From NCBI GenBank assembly GCA_038531745.1, contig JBCBBJ010000007.1, positions 1 to 64,000 on the forward strand: a stretch of DNA of 64,000 nt, written 5' to 3'. The DNA is from CALLPQ01 sp038531745. GTDB taxonomy: Bacteria; Pseudomonadota; Alphaproteobacteria; Caulobacterales; Parvularculaceae. The notes beneath the pieces are model-generated. The model did no database searches and was not told where the DNA came from. It worked only from the letters and a program-made list of their open reading frames with translations. A program made the position numbers and the translations under genes. Below, in pieces: positions 25,139 to 34,925 of this stretch. Every line of letters begins with the position of its first letter. Within the stretch, counting starts at the first letter, position 1.

Positions 25139-27952
25139 ATGGCGACAAAATCGGCGACAAAACCAAAAACCACATCGACACCCATGCGGCTCTATCTGGT
25201 TGATGGTTCGGCCTATATCTTTCGCGCCTACCATGCATTGCCGCCATTGAGCCGCAAATCCGATGGCATGCCCGTGGGCGCTGTCTCCGGTTTTTGTAAT
25301 ATGCTGTACAAATTGATGTGTGACGTGGCGGCAGCGGACGGTGTCACACATTTTGCCGTGATCTTCGACCATAGCAGCCAGACATTCCGCAATGAAATTT
25401 ATGATCAGTATAAAGCCAATCGAGGTGCGCCACCGGAAGACCTTGTGCCGCAATTTCCCCTCGTCCGCGATGCAACCCGGGCGTTTGGGGCGGCGTGTAT
25501 TGAACAGGAAGGCTTTGAAGCGGACGATATTATCGCAACCTATGCGCGGATGATCGAAGCGCAGGGCGGCGAAGCGGTCATTGTGTCGTCCGACAAGGAT
25601 TTGATGCAACTTGTTAGCGACAAAGTCTCCATGCTTGACCCCATGAAGAACAAAACCCTGCGCCGCGATGAAGTGATCGAGAAATTCGGTCTTGGTCCGG
25701 AACATGTGATCGATATCCAAGCACTGGCCGGCGATTCGGTTGACAATATCCCGGGCGTTCCCGGTATTGGCGTCAAAACGGCAGCCCAATTGATTGAAGA
25801 ATATGGCGATCTCGACACGCTTTTGGATCAGGCGGCAAACATTAAACAGAAAAAACGCCGAGAAAATTTGATCGAGTTTGCGGACCAGGCGCGATTGTCC
25901 CGCGAGCTTGTGACCCTGAAAACCGATGTAAAGCTTACCGAACCGCTTGATGATTTAACCATGAACCCCATCAATGGGGAGACACTGGTCGAATTTCTTC
26001 AGGCAATGGAATTCGGTACCCTGACCAAACGGGTGATCACGGATCTTGAAGTGACACCGCCAACGGAAAACGAGGGCGCCGAGCCCGCCCCGGCCAGCGG
26101 CCCCGACCTTGGCGATATCGCTTATGAGACGGTGTTCGACCTTGATCGCCTTCAATTCTGGGTCGATAGGGCCCATGAACGCGGTCTTATTGCTGTCGAC
26201 ACAGAGACCGATAGCCTAAACGCCATGCGCGCAAGTCTTGTGGGCATTTGCCTGGCAACCGCGCCAGGCGAGGCGTGTTATATTCCCGTTGGTCATCAAG
26301 CGGACGATCTTGCCCCAACCGATGAAAGCGCCGCGCGCCAGCTCAAACGCGGCGACGTGATTGCAGCCCTAAAGCCGCTGCTTGAGGATCCTGCCGTCAT
26401 AAAGATTGGGCAGAATATGAAATATGATGCCGTGGTCTTGCGCCATTACGGCATCGATATTTCACCGGTGGATGACACGATGTTGATGTCCTACGCGCTC
26501 GATTGTGGGCGGGGCAATCACAATATGGACGCGCTGGCCCAACGTCACCTTGACCATGACACCATCAAATTCTCTGATATTGCCGGAACCGGCAAAAACA
26601 AAAAAACCTTTGATCAAATCGCCATTGCCGAGGCGGCGAAATACGCCGCCGAAGACGCCGACGTGACGTTTCGTTTGGCGCAGACCTTAAAACCACGTCT
26701 CGCCGATGAGGGGTTTGCCACAGTCTATGAAACCCTTGAGCGCCCAATGGTACCCGTCATTACACGGATGGAAGAGGCGGGTGTAAAAGTTGATCGCGCG
26801 GTCCTGTCGCGCCTGTCAGGTGATTTTTCCCAACGAATGGCGGCTTTTGAGGCCAGCGCCTATGAGCTTGCGGGGGAGGCGTTTAACCTTGGCTCACCCA
26901 AACAGATTTCTGAAATCCTGTTTGGCAAACTTGGCTTGCCGGGGGGCAAAAAAACCGCAAAGGGCGCCTGGTCAACAAAGGCAGATGTCCTTGAGCAGCT
27001 CGCCGCCGATGGTCATGATTTGCCCCGCGCGATCATGGATTGGCGGTCACTGTCCAAGCTGAAATCAACCTATACGGACAGCCTGCCCCAAGTTATCCAC
27101 CCTGAGACGGGCCGTATCCACACGTCCTATTCTCTTGCCGCCACAACGACAGGACGGTTATCTTCCAATGATCCTAATCTTCAAAATATCCCCATACGGA
27201 CAGAAGATGGCCGAAAGATTCGTACCGCTTTCATCGCCGAGAAAGGCAATGTGCTAATTTCCGCAGACTATAGCCAGATTGAATTGCGCCTTCTCGCCCA
27301 TATCGCCAATCTTGACAGTATGAAACAAGCCTTTGCCGACGGGGTTGATATTCACGCACTTACCGCATCGGAGATGTTTGGCGACCCGATTGAGGGGATG
27401 GACCCCATGGTGCGCCGCCGGGCCAAGGCCATCAATTTCGGGATCATTTATGGCATTTCGGCCTTTGGCTTGGCCAATCAATTGGGTATCGCCCGTGGTG
27501 AAGCGAAGGACTATATCGATAGCTATTTTGAGAAATTTCCCGGCATCAAAGCCTATATGAGCAACACGATCGAATTTGCCAAAACCACTGGCTATGTGGA
27601 AACGATCTTTGGACGACGCACCCATGTGGCGGCCATTCGCGATAAGAATCCAGCTATGCGTCAGTATGCAGAGCGTCAGGCGATTAACGCGCCAATCCAG
27701 GGCTCGGCCGCGGATATTATTCGCCGTGCGATGATCCGTATGGAAAGCGCCTTGAAGAAAGCCAACCTATCGGCGCGGATGTTATTGCAGGTGCATGACG
27801 AACTCATCTTTGAATGCCCCGCAAAAGAAGCCGAAGAGACCTGCGCCATTGTGTCCGCAGTGATGGAAAAGGCGCATCTGAATGCGGTTGACATCTCCGT
27901 CCCCCTTGATGTCGACGCGCGGGCAGGGAAAAACTGGGATGAAGCGCACTAG
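25139..27952 (+). CDS. polA: DNA polymerase I
   Basis: Pol I fills gaps and removes RNA primers. From the ATG at 25139 the protein has 937 residues; a GTG at 25130 is possible. The 5'-3' exonuclease domain (about 15-300) has LYLVDGSAYIFRAYHALPPL, VSSDKDLMQLV and the helix-hairpin-helix DNIPGVPGIGVKTAA. The 3'-5' exonuclease retains its acidic residues: VDTETDSLNAM, KIGQNMKYD and YAAEDADVT, so proofreading is expected. Polymerase motif A is SADYSQIELRLLAH, motif B RRRAKAINFGIIYG, motif C LLQVHDELIFE. Complete and typical. It starts 36 bp after the membrane protein gene. Confidence 0.98.
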   Translation: MATKSATKPKTTSTPMRLYLVDGSAYIFRAYHALPPLSRKSDGMPVGAVSGFCNMLYKLMCDVAAADGVTHFAVIFDHSSQTFRNEIYDQYKANRGAPPEDLVPQFPLVRDATRAFGAACIEQEGFEADDIIATYARMIEAQGGEAVIVSSDKDLMQLVSDKVSMLDPMKNKTLRRDEVIEKFGLGPEHVIDIQALAGDSVDNIPGVPGIGVKTAAQLIEEYGDLDTLLDQAANIKQKKRRENLIEFADQARLSRELVTLKTDVKLTEPLDDLTMNPINGETLVEFLQAMEFGTLTKRVITDLEVTPPTENEGAEPAPASGPDLGDIAYETVFDLDRLQFWVDRAHERGLIAVDTETDSLNAMRASLVGICLATAPGEACYIPVGHQADDLAPTDESAARQLKRGDVIAALKPLLEDPAVIKIGQNMKYDAVVLRHYGIDISPVDDTMLMSYALDCGRGNHNMDALAQRHLDHDTIKFSDIAGTGKNKKTFDQIAIAEAAKYAAEDADVTFRLAQTLKPRLADEGFATVYETLERPMVPVITRMEEAGVKVDRAVLSRLSGDFSQRMAAFEASAYELAGEAFNLGSPKQISEILFGKLGLPGGKKTAKGAWSTKADVLEQLAADGHDLPRAIMDWRSLSKLKSTYTDSLPQVIHPETGRIHTSYSLAATTTGRLSSNDPNLQNIPIRTEDGRKIRTAFIAEKGNVLISADYSQIELRLLAHIANLDSMKQAFADGVDIHALTASEMFGDPIEGMDPMVRRRAKAINFGIIYGISAFGLANQLGIARGEAKDYIDSYFEKFPGIKAYMSNTIEFAKTTGYVETIFGRRTHVAAIRDKNPAMRQYAERQAINAPIQGSAADIIRRAMIRMESALKKANLSARMLLQVHDELIFECPAKEAEETCAIVSAVMEKAHLNAVDISVPLDVDARAGKNWDEAH

Positions 27953-28048
27953 CAGGACACATCTGCGTGATCCGAGGGCTAAATCCATTTAGAATGGCGG
28001 CAGCTAGCCCCATATTCTAGGTGGGGCACAAAGAAGAGGGCTACACAT

Positions 28049-28717
28049 ATGATTGTTCGAGCACTGACAGGGATGGCGACACTTGTTTTGGGTGTTTGGC
28101 TAACGGGCTGTGGCGGCGCAAGCTCCACCCCGGCTGCGAGCGCAACAATCGACAGCAAGACCCCCCAAGCTGACAAAACAGGTGCCTCCTTATCAGGAGA
28201 GCCCGCCATCGCCTATGTGGCCGGCGGATGTTTCTGGTGCGTGGAATCAGATTTTGAAAAACTTAGCGGCGTCTATGAAGCCATCTCCGGTTATACGGGC
28301 GGGGATGTGGATAACCCCACCTATAAACAGGTTACATATAAACAAACCGGCCATCTGGAAGCGGTGAAAATTGTCTATGATCCGCAGACGGTAAGTTATC
28401 GCGCACTGATCGATTACCATTTCCGCCACATTGATCCCCTAGATGATGGCGGCCAATTTTGTGACCGCGGTCACAGCTATAAGACTGCAATTTTCGTCGC
28501 AAATAATGACGAGCGCACCATCGCCGAAGCCGCAAAAAAGGCCGCCAGCACGGCCCTTGGTCAATCAGTTGTCACACCTATCCTTGATCTCAAAACCTTC
28601 TGGGATGCGGAAGATTATCACCAGGATTATTACAAGAAAAATCCCTTGCGCTATAAATATTACCGCACCGGGTGTCGACGCGACGCGCGCGTAAAGCAGC
28701 TTTGGGGTTCAAAATAA
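28049..28717 (+). CDS. msrA: Peptide methionine sulfoxide reductase MsrA, lipoprotein form
   Basis: MsrA reduces methionine-S-sulfoxide in proteins. The 222-residue product has the active-site motif GGCFWC at about residues 59-64 (catalytic cysteine 61). It also has YTGGDVDNPTYKQV, YDPQTVSYRALIDYHFRHIDP, GQFCDRGHSYKTAIFV and a C-terminal cysteine in YRTGCRRD that can resolve the disulfide. The N-terminus is unusual for cytosolic MsrA: a hydrophobic signal ends in WLTGC with a lipobox cysteine at residue 21. The enzyme is therefore probably lipid-anchored in the periplasm, repairing exported proteins. No msrB is adjacent. It is convergent with the thioesterase gene. Confidence 0.95.
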   Translation: MIVRALTGMATLVLGVWLTGCGGASSTPAASATIDSKTPQADKTGASLSGEPAIAYVAGGCFWCVESDFEKLSGVYEAISGYTGGDVDNPTYKQVTYKQTGHLEAVKIVYDPQTVSYRALIDYHFRHIDPLDDGGQFCDRGHSYKTAIFVANNDERTIAEAAKKAASTALGQSVVTPILDLKTFWDAEDYHQDYYKKNPLRYKYYRTGCRRDARVKQLWGSK

Positions 28718-28739
28718 AAGTATCTGCCCATAGGTTGGA

Positions 28740-29630
28740 TCAAAAGAAAATCGCCACATTCTGTAGCGCTTCGGCGATCAAATCCCCTTGCCGGTTCCAA
28801 AACCGCATTTGTTGACTGGAATAGCCGTCGCGGGCGGCGGTTTGCATGACCTCAATCTGGAACCAGCCATCTTCCGTATGCGGCTCTTCAATAATATTGA
28901 TCAGCCAGTTGATCGTCGAAATGGGCGCAAAGACTTTGCTTTGAGCCAGCGCTGCCGGGGGCAACGCATCGGCAAGCGTGAGAAACGAAACAATCCCGGT
29001 GCGCGCATCCGCGCTTTCGTGGCGGGACCAGGCGCGCGTATAGCCCCGAGCAAGACCATCGCAGGGACGACCCCCGTCAATGAGCCGGGTTTCAAAATTA
29101 TGAAAGAAGATCGGCACGGAGGGGCGCGCGGGTTCGGGAATGAAGGGCGCACAATCACCGGGCGCTGGTGCGGAGGGTGCAGCTACACTCTCGCAAATTG
29201 CGCTTTCGCGTTGCTGGCCAAAAATAAAGGTGCCATTGGCAACGAGTGCGTCACCGGCATGCATGGTGGCAAAGCCCGATGTCACGTTGCGACCGCGGCG
29301 GCTTAGCGATGGCAAACACACTGGATCATCCGCAACCGGACCAATAAACGTGATGGAGGCAGAACGAAGGCTACCAATGGCAACGGGCTCTTTTTGCGGC
29401 GCGGCGGCGCCTGCGTTGTCATCGTTCAGGAGATCGGCGTCACACCCGCTCAGAAAACTCCGGAGCATTAGCCCCGCCGTTAGCCCGCCATAGGTTGTGC
29501 GCCCCTGTCGCCAATTATCTGGCACCGTATAGCCATACCCGCCTTTCATTAGCGCTTCACTGGCCAGAATAGTTTCCAATCCTGCCTGAGGAGTGGTGCT
29601 GGGTGCATCGGGGGTATCGGCAGGCGGCAT
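28740..29630 (-). CDS. Acyl-CoA thioesterase-like (double hot-dog) protein
   Basis: The 296-residue protein resembles the TesB-like thioesterase superfamily: two hot-dog domains, the first starting with YTVPDNWRQGRTTYGGLTAG and SASITFIGPV, the second with TNWLINII-like SKVFAPISTINWLINIIEEP and RDGYSSQQMRFWNRQGDLIA. Members hydrolyse acyl-CoA thioesters. The GRTTYGG segment is the usual substrate-channel turn at the N-terminal domain. Start at the ATG at 29630; the open frame extends to 29690 without conserved residues. It is convergent with msrA and divergent from the small membrane protein at 29752. Confidence 0.75.
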   Translation of the reverse strand: MPPADTPDAPSTTPQAGLETILASEALMKGGYGYTVPDNWRQGRTTYGGLTAGLMLRSFLSGCDADLLNDDNAGAAAPQKEPVAIGSLRSASITFIGPVADDPVCLPSLSRRGRNVTSGFATMHAGDALVANGTFIFGQQRESAICESVAAPSAPAPGDCAPFIPEPARPSVPIFFHNFETRLIDGGRPCDGLARGYTRAWSRHESADARTGIVSFLTLADALPPAALAQSKVFAPISTINWLINIIEEPHTEDGWFQIEVMQTAARDGYSSQQMRFWNRQGDLIAEALQNVAIFF

Positions 29631-29751
29631 AATCACAATCCTTGTCAAAATACTTTTTTCTATGGTGGCGCGCCCCGCGCCCGGCGACAATGGACGATGA
29701 CAGTTTGACCGGGGTGCTCTACGATCAAATAAATATGAAACAGGTTTTGCT

Positions 29752-30135
29752 ATGGCTCAGCATCTCATGGATTGGCTCGGTCTTGTGGTTCCGGCTCTAG
29801 CGTTCGCATCTTCGTTCGCATGGCTTTGGCGCCACTGGTTACGCGCTGGCTGGCTGAAATTTTTTGTGGCCTATCTCGGCGGCATGATGACTCTCGGCCT
29901 CACAACTATCGGGGTCACCATATTGACGGCGCGCCTGTTATCGGCGCAGCGTGCCCACTGCGAGGGCGGAGAGACGCCGTGGACCTGTTATGAGATCGAT
30001 ATTGCCAATGCCTATCCGGCCATGATTGGCACTATCAGTCTAGGGATATTTCTCGTGATGATCCCGGCACTGAAAGGCTTATCGGCTGTTTACCCACCGC
30101 TGGCCCGCCTTACTCAGGGGACAAACCATGGCTGA
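29752..30135 (+). CDS. Small membrane protein, unknown
   Basis: This 127-residue protein has three likely membrane segments (LGLVVPALAFASSFAWLW, FFVAYLGGMMTLGLTTIGVT, MIGTISLGIFLVMIPAL). A short loop between the second and third contains two cysteines (AHCEGGETPWTCYEID). I recognise no family. Its 3' end overlaps the cupin gene by 8 bp, implying coexpression. The two loop cysteines could form a disulfide if the loop faces the periplasm. Confidence 0.6.
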   Translation: MAQHLMDWLGLVVPALAFASSFAWLWRHWLRAGWLKFFVAYLGGMMTLGLTTIGVTILTARLLSAQRAHCEGGETPWTCYEIDIANAYPAMIGTISLGIFLVMIPALKGLSAVYPPLARLTQGTNHG

Positions 30136-30505
30136 AAAAATCAATCTGCCCAAAGCCATTGAGGCAATTGCCGATCAGTGGGACCCGCATGTGGCGGGCA
30201 ATGTGAACGGCACGGAAATCCGCGTGGCGAAGATTGAAGGCGCGTTTGACTGGCACCGACATCACGGCGAGGCAGAAGCGTTTTTCATCCTGAAAGGCCA
30301 TATGGATATGGAATTTCGGGGTCGAACAGTCCCCATGGTGGCCGGTGATTTCCTGGTGGTCCCACCGAATACGGAACACCGACCCGTGGCCCAGGCGGAA
30401 TGCTGGATCATGCTGATTGAGGCGGCCAGCGTGATCAATACGGGCGATAATCAGTACTCTGATAAAACACGAACAGTACTTAAGCCACTGAGCCCAGCTG
30501 CATAG
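30128..30505 (+). CDS. Cupin-domain protein
   Basis: This 125-residue protein is a single cupin barrel. The first motif is FDWHRHHGEAEAFFILKG, with histidines and a glutamate for metal binding. The second is MVAGDFLVVPPNTEHRPVAQ, with the last histidine. This is the arrangement of small cupins of the phosphomannose isomerase/RmlC-like superfamily. The substrate is unknown. The start ATG overlaps the upstream gene, with AGGGG 9-13 nt before it. Confidence 0.82.
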   Translation: MAEKINLPKAIEAIADQWDPHVAGNVNGTEIRVAKIEGAFDWHRHHGEAEAFFILKGHMDMEFRGRTVPMVAGDFLVVPPNTEHRPVAQAECWIMLIEAASVINTGDNQYSDKTRTVLKPLSPAA

Positions 30506-30553
30506 GGGCATAAGCTGGTTTTCCGGGGGCCGCGGCGGTCAATACACTTCATA

Positions 30554-31102
30554 ATGACACGCGTGCAAAACGACGTTATGCAAAATACTATGAAAACGCT
30601 TTTTTCCGCAGATGAAATCGCGCATCGAACCACCGCGATGGCCGATCAGATACGGGTTGATATGCCTAGCGATCTTCTCATGGCGCCGGTGCTAACTGGG
30701 GCGTTTATCTTTGCTGCGGATCTGTTACGCGCGTTGTGTGCTGCTGGGCATGACCCGGACGTGGATTTTGTGCAATTGTCGAGTTATGGCGGCGCGCGCG
30801 CCTCCTCCGGTGTTGTGACGCTGCTAAAGGATTTTTCGGTGGAGCTTGCTGGTCGCCATGTTTTGCTGGTGGATGATGTGCTTGATACTGGGCGATCCTT
30901 GCATTTCGCGAAGCACATGGTGCTTGATCGCGGCGCGGCGTCCGTGCGCCTTTGCGTCCTCGTGCGCAAGGCGACCGGGCGCAGCGCGGATATCGATGCT
31001 GACTATGTGGGTTTTGAGGCGGGTGCGGATGACTTCCTCATCGGCTATGGCATGGATGATGATGGCCGCAAACGGGGGTTACCTTTCATTGGTTCGGCCT
31101 AA
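30554..31102 (+). CDS. hpt: Hypoxanthine phosphoribosyltransferase-like protein
   Basis: The 182-residue product has the PRPP-binding loop of type I phosphoribosyltransferases, VLLVDDVLDTGRSLHFAKH (about residues 98-116). It also has DLLMAPVLTGAFIFAADLLR, the flexible-loop region VQLSSYGG, and the purine-contact segment ADYVGFEAGADDFLIGYGMD near the C-terminus. This matches bacterial HPRT, which salvages hypoxanthine or guanine to IMP or GMP. The N-terminus is uncertain: in-frame ATGs at 30554, 30578 and 30590 all lack a clear ribosome binding site. Confidence 0.85.
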   Translation: MTRVQNDVMQNTMKTLFSADEIAHRTTAMADQIRVDMPSDLLMAPVLTGAFIFAADLLRALCAAGHDPDVDFVQLSSYGGARASSGVVTLLKDFSVELAGRHVLLVDDVLDTGRSLHFAKHMVLDRGAASVRLCVLVRKATGRSADIDADYVGFEAGADDFLIGYGMDDDGRKRGLPFIGSA

Positions 31103-31258
31103 CCAACGCTGGCATTGGGCGCGTGTTCGGACTTTCTGACAGACCAAACGAGCCAGCACAGCGCCGGGCCGCCCGCCCCCACCCTTTTTTTCGCCTCAGT
31201 CCTCCCCACCTCCCCCCCAATCGACGAAATTGACCCTGACCCCTAGAGGAGTTGCCCC

Positions 31259-31582
31259 GTGATCCTGACCACAACGCACACCATTCCGAGCCGTGAGATT
31301 TATGAAATTCGCGGTGTCGTCACCGGGGAAGCCATATTGGGGGTGAATATTTTTCGCGATCTGTTCGCCGGTATTCGCGATATCATCGGGGGCCGGTCGG
31401 AGAGCTATCAGATTGCCCTGCGCGAAGCGCGCGAACATGCCAGCGACGATATCGTTGGCGAGGCCGAAGCCCTGGGCGCGCATGCAATTGTTGGAGTGGA
31501 TATCGATTATGAAACGATCGACACCCAGCGCGGCTCGATGTTGATGGTATCAATCTCCGGGACAGCCGTGACGTTACGGTGA
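31259..31582 (+). CDS. YbjQ/UPF0145 family protein
   Basis: This 107-residue protein matches the YbjQ family of small pentameric proteins of unknown function. Visible signatures are the opening ILTTTHTIPSREIYEIRGVV, a central GEAILGVNIFRDLFAGIRDI with GGRSESY, the helix REAREHASDDIVGEAEALGA and the strand AIVGVDIDYETI. The start is a GTG with AGAGGAG 7-13 nt upstream. It is usual length and stands alone. Confidence 0.85.
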   Translation: MILTTTHTIPSREIYEIRGVVTGEAILGVNIFRDLFAGIRDIIGGRSESYQIALREAREHASDDIVGEAEALGAHAIVGVDIDYETIDTQRGSMLMVSISGTAVTLR

Positions 31583-31658
31583 TTTGGGCAATACTATGAG
31601 CGGTGATCTTTGCTGTCGTTCTTGCACAGAATGACCGCGCGTGTTTGCGCGGGCGGGG

Positions 31659-32036
31659 CTAGACCAGCCCGGCAATTGCCAAATTGCTATGAACAACCGC
31701 GCCCATGAACACGCTAACCCCGAAGACAATGGCCATGACCCAGCGGTTTGGGAACCAGAGCACCATGGCGGTCGCCACAAATTGAAGCATCAGCTTGATG
31801 GTGATCCACGCTTTTTCCCAAGAAAGATCATCCATGGCCGCGCGGATGAACGGGTTCGCCTCCTCACCTACGCCGCTGGCAATGGCGAGGTGCGTTGACC
31901 AAATATCAGCAAGTCCCACACAATTATAAAAAATCGCCACAAGAAGCGCCAATTGCCTGTTAATACTGCGTGATCGAGCCGTCGCCGCCTGCTGGCCGAG
32001 GCGTGTGCGCCGATCTTCAGAAAATAGCGACATCAT
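31659..32036 (-). CDS. Small membrane protein, DUF5658-like
   Basis: The 125-residue protein has three or four hydrophobic segments. The signature-like arrangement is LADIWSTHLAIASGVGEEAN followed by PFIRAAM, then WITIKLMLQFVATAMVLWF: an aspartate/serine/threonine helix, an E-x-NP-type motif, and a lysine at the start of the next helix. This resembles DUF5658 membrane proteins, whose function is unknown. It is divergent from the TIGR02302 gene. Confidence 0.6.
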   Translation of the reverse strand: MMSLFSEDRRTRLGQQAATARSRSINRQLALLVAIFYNCVGLADIWSTHLAIASGVGEEANPFIRAAMDDLSWEKAWITIKLMLQFVATAMVLWFPNRWVMAIVFGVSVFMGAVVHSNLAIAGLV

Positions 32037-32182
32037 GCCCCTAGCCTTGTCTTACCCACCATCACCCAACCCAAATCAGCCCCCAAAGCGCGCGTTGGCC
32101 TAACCCTGCCAGGATGTTTCGGAACGATGACCATTACGAAAGCGATGACCTTCCCGCGCGAAGAGGGTAGAGTGCAAAAAGC

Positions 32183-34756
32183 ATGACCAACCCAACCAAC
32201 GCTGATCGTGCCGCGCTGGCACAACCAAAAGGCTCGAAACGCGTGGCGCGCGCAAAATTTGTGCTGTTTTGGGAACGGCTATGGCCGGCGGTGTTGCCGC
32301 TGTTTGCGCTACCAACGCTCATCATGATCATCAGCCTGTTTGATGGCTGGCGGTTAGTGCCGGTTTGGGCTCACTGGCTGGCGTTGGGTCTCACGACGCT
32401 GGGTTTTGTGGCGCTCGCGGCCCGGCGTTTGCGCCCCCTGGCGTGGCCCACGGACAATGAAGCCGTTGCGCGGATTGAAGCCGACAGCAAGTTTCGCCAT
32501 GCGCCGCTCCAAGCCATCGACGATCACGTGTTCGATGGCGACCTTGGGCAAAAGACCGGCCCCCAGGCCGATGCCGATAACCCGTTATGGCAACGCCATT
32601 TGGCGGACATGGAGGCGCAAGCCCGGCGCGCCCGGCTGAAAGGCGGTTATGGCACGGCGGAGACAGCGGACCCGTTTGCTCTGCGCTTTGTGCTGGCCGG
32701 GCTGGTTCTCATTGGGGTTATCGCCGCAGGCGATCTCTGGCGTTTCCGGTTGGCTGCCGGTGTGCAGCCTGGCACCGCCGGTCAAACCATCGCCAGCAGA
32801 GCTGATGTGTGGATTGATCCGCCAGCCTATACCGGGCTCGCGCCGATCTATCTTTTACGCGCCGGCGGGGCGTTGCCGGACCTCGCCGCCCAAGTGAATG
32901 TGCCCGAAGGCGCTGTCCTCACAGCCCTGATCAATGGGGAGCGCGGCGCCGATCTTTCCTTCACCCACGGGGATGGCACTACCATCCGCCCCGATGATGC
33001 GGCCAGCGATGAAGAAACCGGCGAGGGAAGCGCACCGGGCAAGCGCCAATCTAAGCCCAGGCGAAACCGCGCCGAGCAATTGGCGCTCACGCTCGGTGAA
33101 AGCGGTGTTGTGCAATTGCGTCTTGCCGGACGCCGAGGACTGTGGCCGATCAATGTGGAGGCCGATACACCGCCCGTTGTTGCCTTCGTCGAAGAACCCG
33201 GCATTAACGATAAGCGCCAGATTGGGTTATATTATACGTTTACAGATGATTATGGTGCCGCATCGGCAGAGTTTGTGTATCGGCTTGATCCCGATCAGGA
33301 CCGTCCCCTTGATGCACCCAATTTTGATGCGGCCAGCCTTGAGGAACGCCGCGTCAAATTGATTGAAGGCGCGGCGGGTCCCGGCGGGGAACGCAAAACC
33401 GTTTTTAGCGTTGATGAAGATCCCTGGGCGGGCTTGAAAGTGCTGGCCCGTCTTGAGATTATCGACGGCGCCGGGCAACGCGGGGTGACCGAGGAGGTTG
33501 CCCTCACGCTGCCCAACAGGCTCTTTTTCAACCCGCTCGCCAAAGCGGTCATCGAACAACGCCAAAGCCTCGCGGTTGCCGGTGAGGCCATCCAAAGGGT
33601 GCGCGATGCCTTCACCGCTGTAACCCTGATGCCCGAAGATTTCTTTGACGATACGGCGGAATATCTTCTCCTCAGCACTGCCAATTGGCGGGTTCAAACC
33701 GACAATGATGGTAATTATCAGGATACGGTTGATCATTTCTGGCCTCTTGCCCTTGAACTGGAAGACCAGGCGCTGGAATTGGCACGCCGCCGCCTCGATG
33801 CTGCCATCGAGGCGTTGCGCGAGGCCCTAGAACAAGATGCTAGCGATACGGTAATCGACCAGCGCCGGGCCGCGGTAGAACAGGCCATCGAAGACTATAT
33901 CACCGCGCTTGCGCAATCGGGCGCCGTGGAAGAAGGGGGCGGTGAAGGCAGCAACCAGTTGGGGGCCAATCAGCTGGAAGAAATGCTTGAAGCCATCGGC
34001 GATCTTTCCCGTTCCGGGGCCAAAAACGCTGCGCGCCAATTGCTGAGTGATCTGGAAAATATTCTTGAGAGCTTGCGGCTCAGCCAAGGAGGCGGCGGTG
34101 GTTCGGGCACGCCAAACCCCAATGGTGACCCAAGCGCCGGACAAAATGACGGCCCCGGCGAACAGGCTGGTGAGTTGATCGGTCGCCAACGTGAACTTTC
34201 TGACCGGGCCTTTGAAGAAGGTCAGCAATCTGATGGCCCGTCTAATGATGGTCAGTCTACTGATGAAAATTCGACTCTCGCCGATGATCAGGGTACGCTT
34301 GCCGACGACACCCGCGAATTGCTGGAAAGCCTGGCGGGCGAGGGCCAAGGGGCACAGCTTGATCCCGATGGCACCGCCGCTGAGGCCCTGGGGGATGCTA
34401 TCCGGGAGATGCAGCGGGCTGAAGGCGCGCTGGAAAATGGCGATTATGGCCGCGCCAACAGCGCCATGGAACGCGCCATCGGTAAGTTGCGTGATGGCGC
34501 ACAAGAACTGGCCGAGGCCCAAGCCGCCGAGGAAGGTCAGGGCCAAAGTGCCCAAGAGGGCCAAGCCGACGGCGAGAATACCGATCCCCTCGGACGCAGT
34601 ACCGGCGGCATCGGCAGTGGCAATGTTGCCGTGCCCGACGCGGCAGACCCAGCACGTGCGCGCGACGTGATCGAGGAACTGCGACGGCGCCTGGGTGAAC
34701 AAGGGCGCAGCGACGAAGAGATTGAATATCTCGAACGGTTGCTCGACGCTTTTTAG
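32183..34756 (+). CDS. TIGR02302/DUF4175 family membrane protein
   Basis: This 857-residue protein fits an alphaproteobacterial family of unknown function. Two N-terminal membrane helices (about residues 35-80) and a third at about 170-190 are followed by a large extracytoplasmic region starting RADVWIDPPAYTGLAPIYLL. Beta-rich segments follow (RLAGRRGLWPINVEADTPPV, YYTFTDDYGAASAEF), then a helical region (residues 490-640). The C-terminal 230 residues are acidic and rich in Gly/Gln/Asp/Ser (GEGQGAQLDPDG, AEEGQGQSAQEGQA) with helical stretches. It is normally a single chromosomal gene. Its stop overlaps the long open frame upstream of the M1 peptidase, whose real start is later. Confidence 0.88.
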   Translation: MTNPTNADRAALAQPKGSKRVARAKFVLFWERLWPAVLPLFALPTLIMIISLFDGWRLVPVWAHWLALGLTTLGFVALAARRLRPLAWPTDNEAVARIEADSKFRHAPLQAIDDHVFDGDLGQKTGPQADADNPLWQRHLADMEAQARRARLKGGYGTAETADPFALRFVLAGLVLIGVIAAGDLWRFRLAAGVQPGTAGQTIASRADVWIDPPAYTGLAPIYLLRAGGALPDLAAQVNVPEGAVLTALINGERGADLSFTHGDGTTIRPDDAASDEETGEGSAPGKRQSKPRRNRAEQLALTLGESGVVQLRLAGRRGLWPINVEADTPPVVAFVEEPGINDKRQIGLYYTFTDDYGAASAEFVYRLDPDQDRPLDAPNFDAASLEERRVKLIEGAAGPGGERKTVFSVDEDPWAGLKVLARLEIIDGAGQRGVTEEVALTLPNRLFFNPLAKAVIEQRQSLAVAGEAIQRVRDAFTAVTLMPEDFFDDTAEYLLLSTANWRVQTDNDGNYQDTVDHFWPLALELEDQALELARRRLDAAIEALREALEQDASDTVIDQRRAAVEQAIEDYITALAQSGAVEEGGGEGSNQLGANQLEEMLEAIGDLSRSGAKNAARQLLSDLENILESLRLSQGGGGGSGTPNPNGDPSAGQNDGPGEQAGELIGRQRELSDRAFEEGQQSDGPSNDGQSTDENSTLADDQGTLADDTRELLESLAGEGQGAQLDPDGTAAEALGDAIREMQRAEGALENGDYGRANSAMERAIGKLRDGAQELAEAQAAEEGQGQSAQEGQADGENTDPLGRSTGGIGSGNVAVPDAADPARARDVIEELRRRLGEQGRSDEEIEYLERLLDAF

Positions 34757-34925
34757 CGCCGCCCTCGAAACCCTTCACACCCATCCGCCCGCGCGCCGGG
34801 CCGAAAAACTGGCCGCGGTTTTTATCATGCTGGGGGTAATCGGCTTGCTTGCACGAACCTTATTTCCGCCTATGGTGCGGCGATGGCCATCATGGCCCCC
34901 TAAGCGATTATTTGGAGACCTGACC

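Noticed and set aside
28007..28027. Hairpin GCCCCA / TGGGGC after polA
   Set aside because: Six pairs with no T tract and 54 nt after the stop; not enough for a terminator call.
33827..34702. 291-residue minus-strand open frame
   Set aside because: It is antisense to the low-complexity end of the TIGR02302 gene, and such regions often give open shadows.
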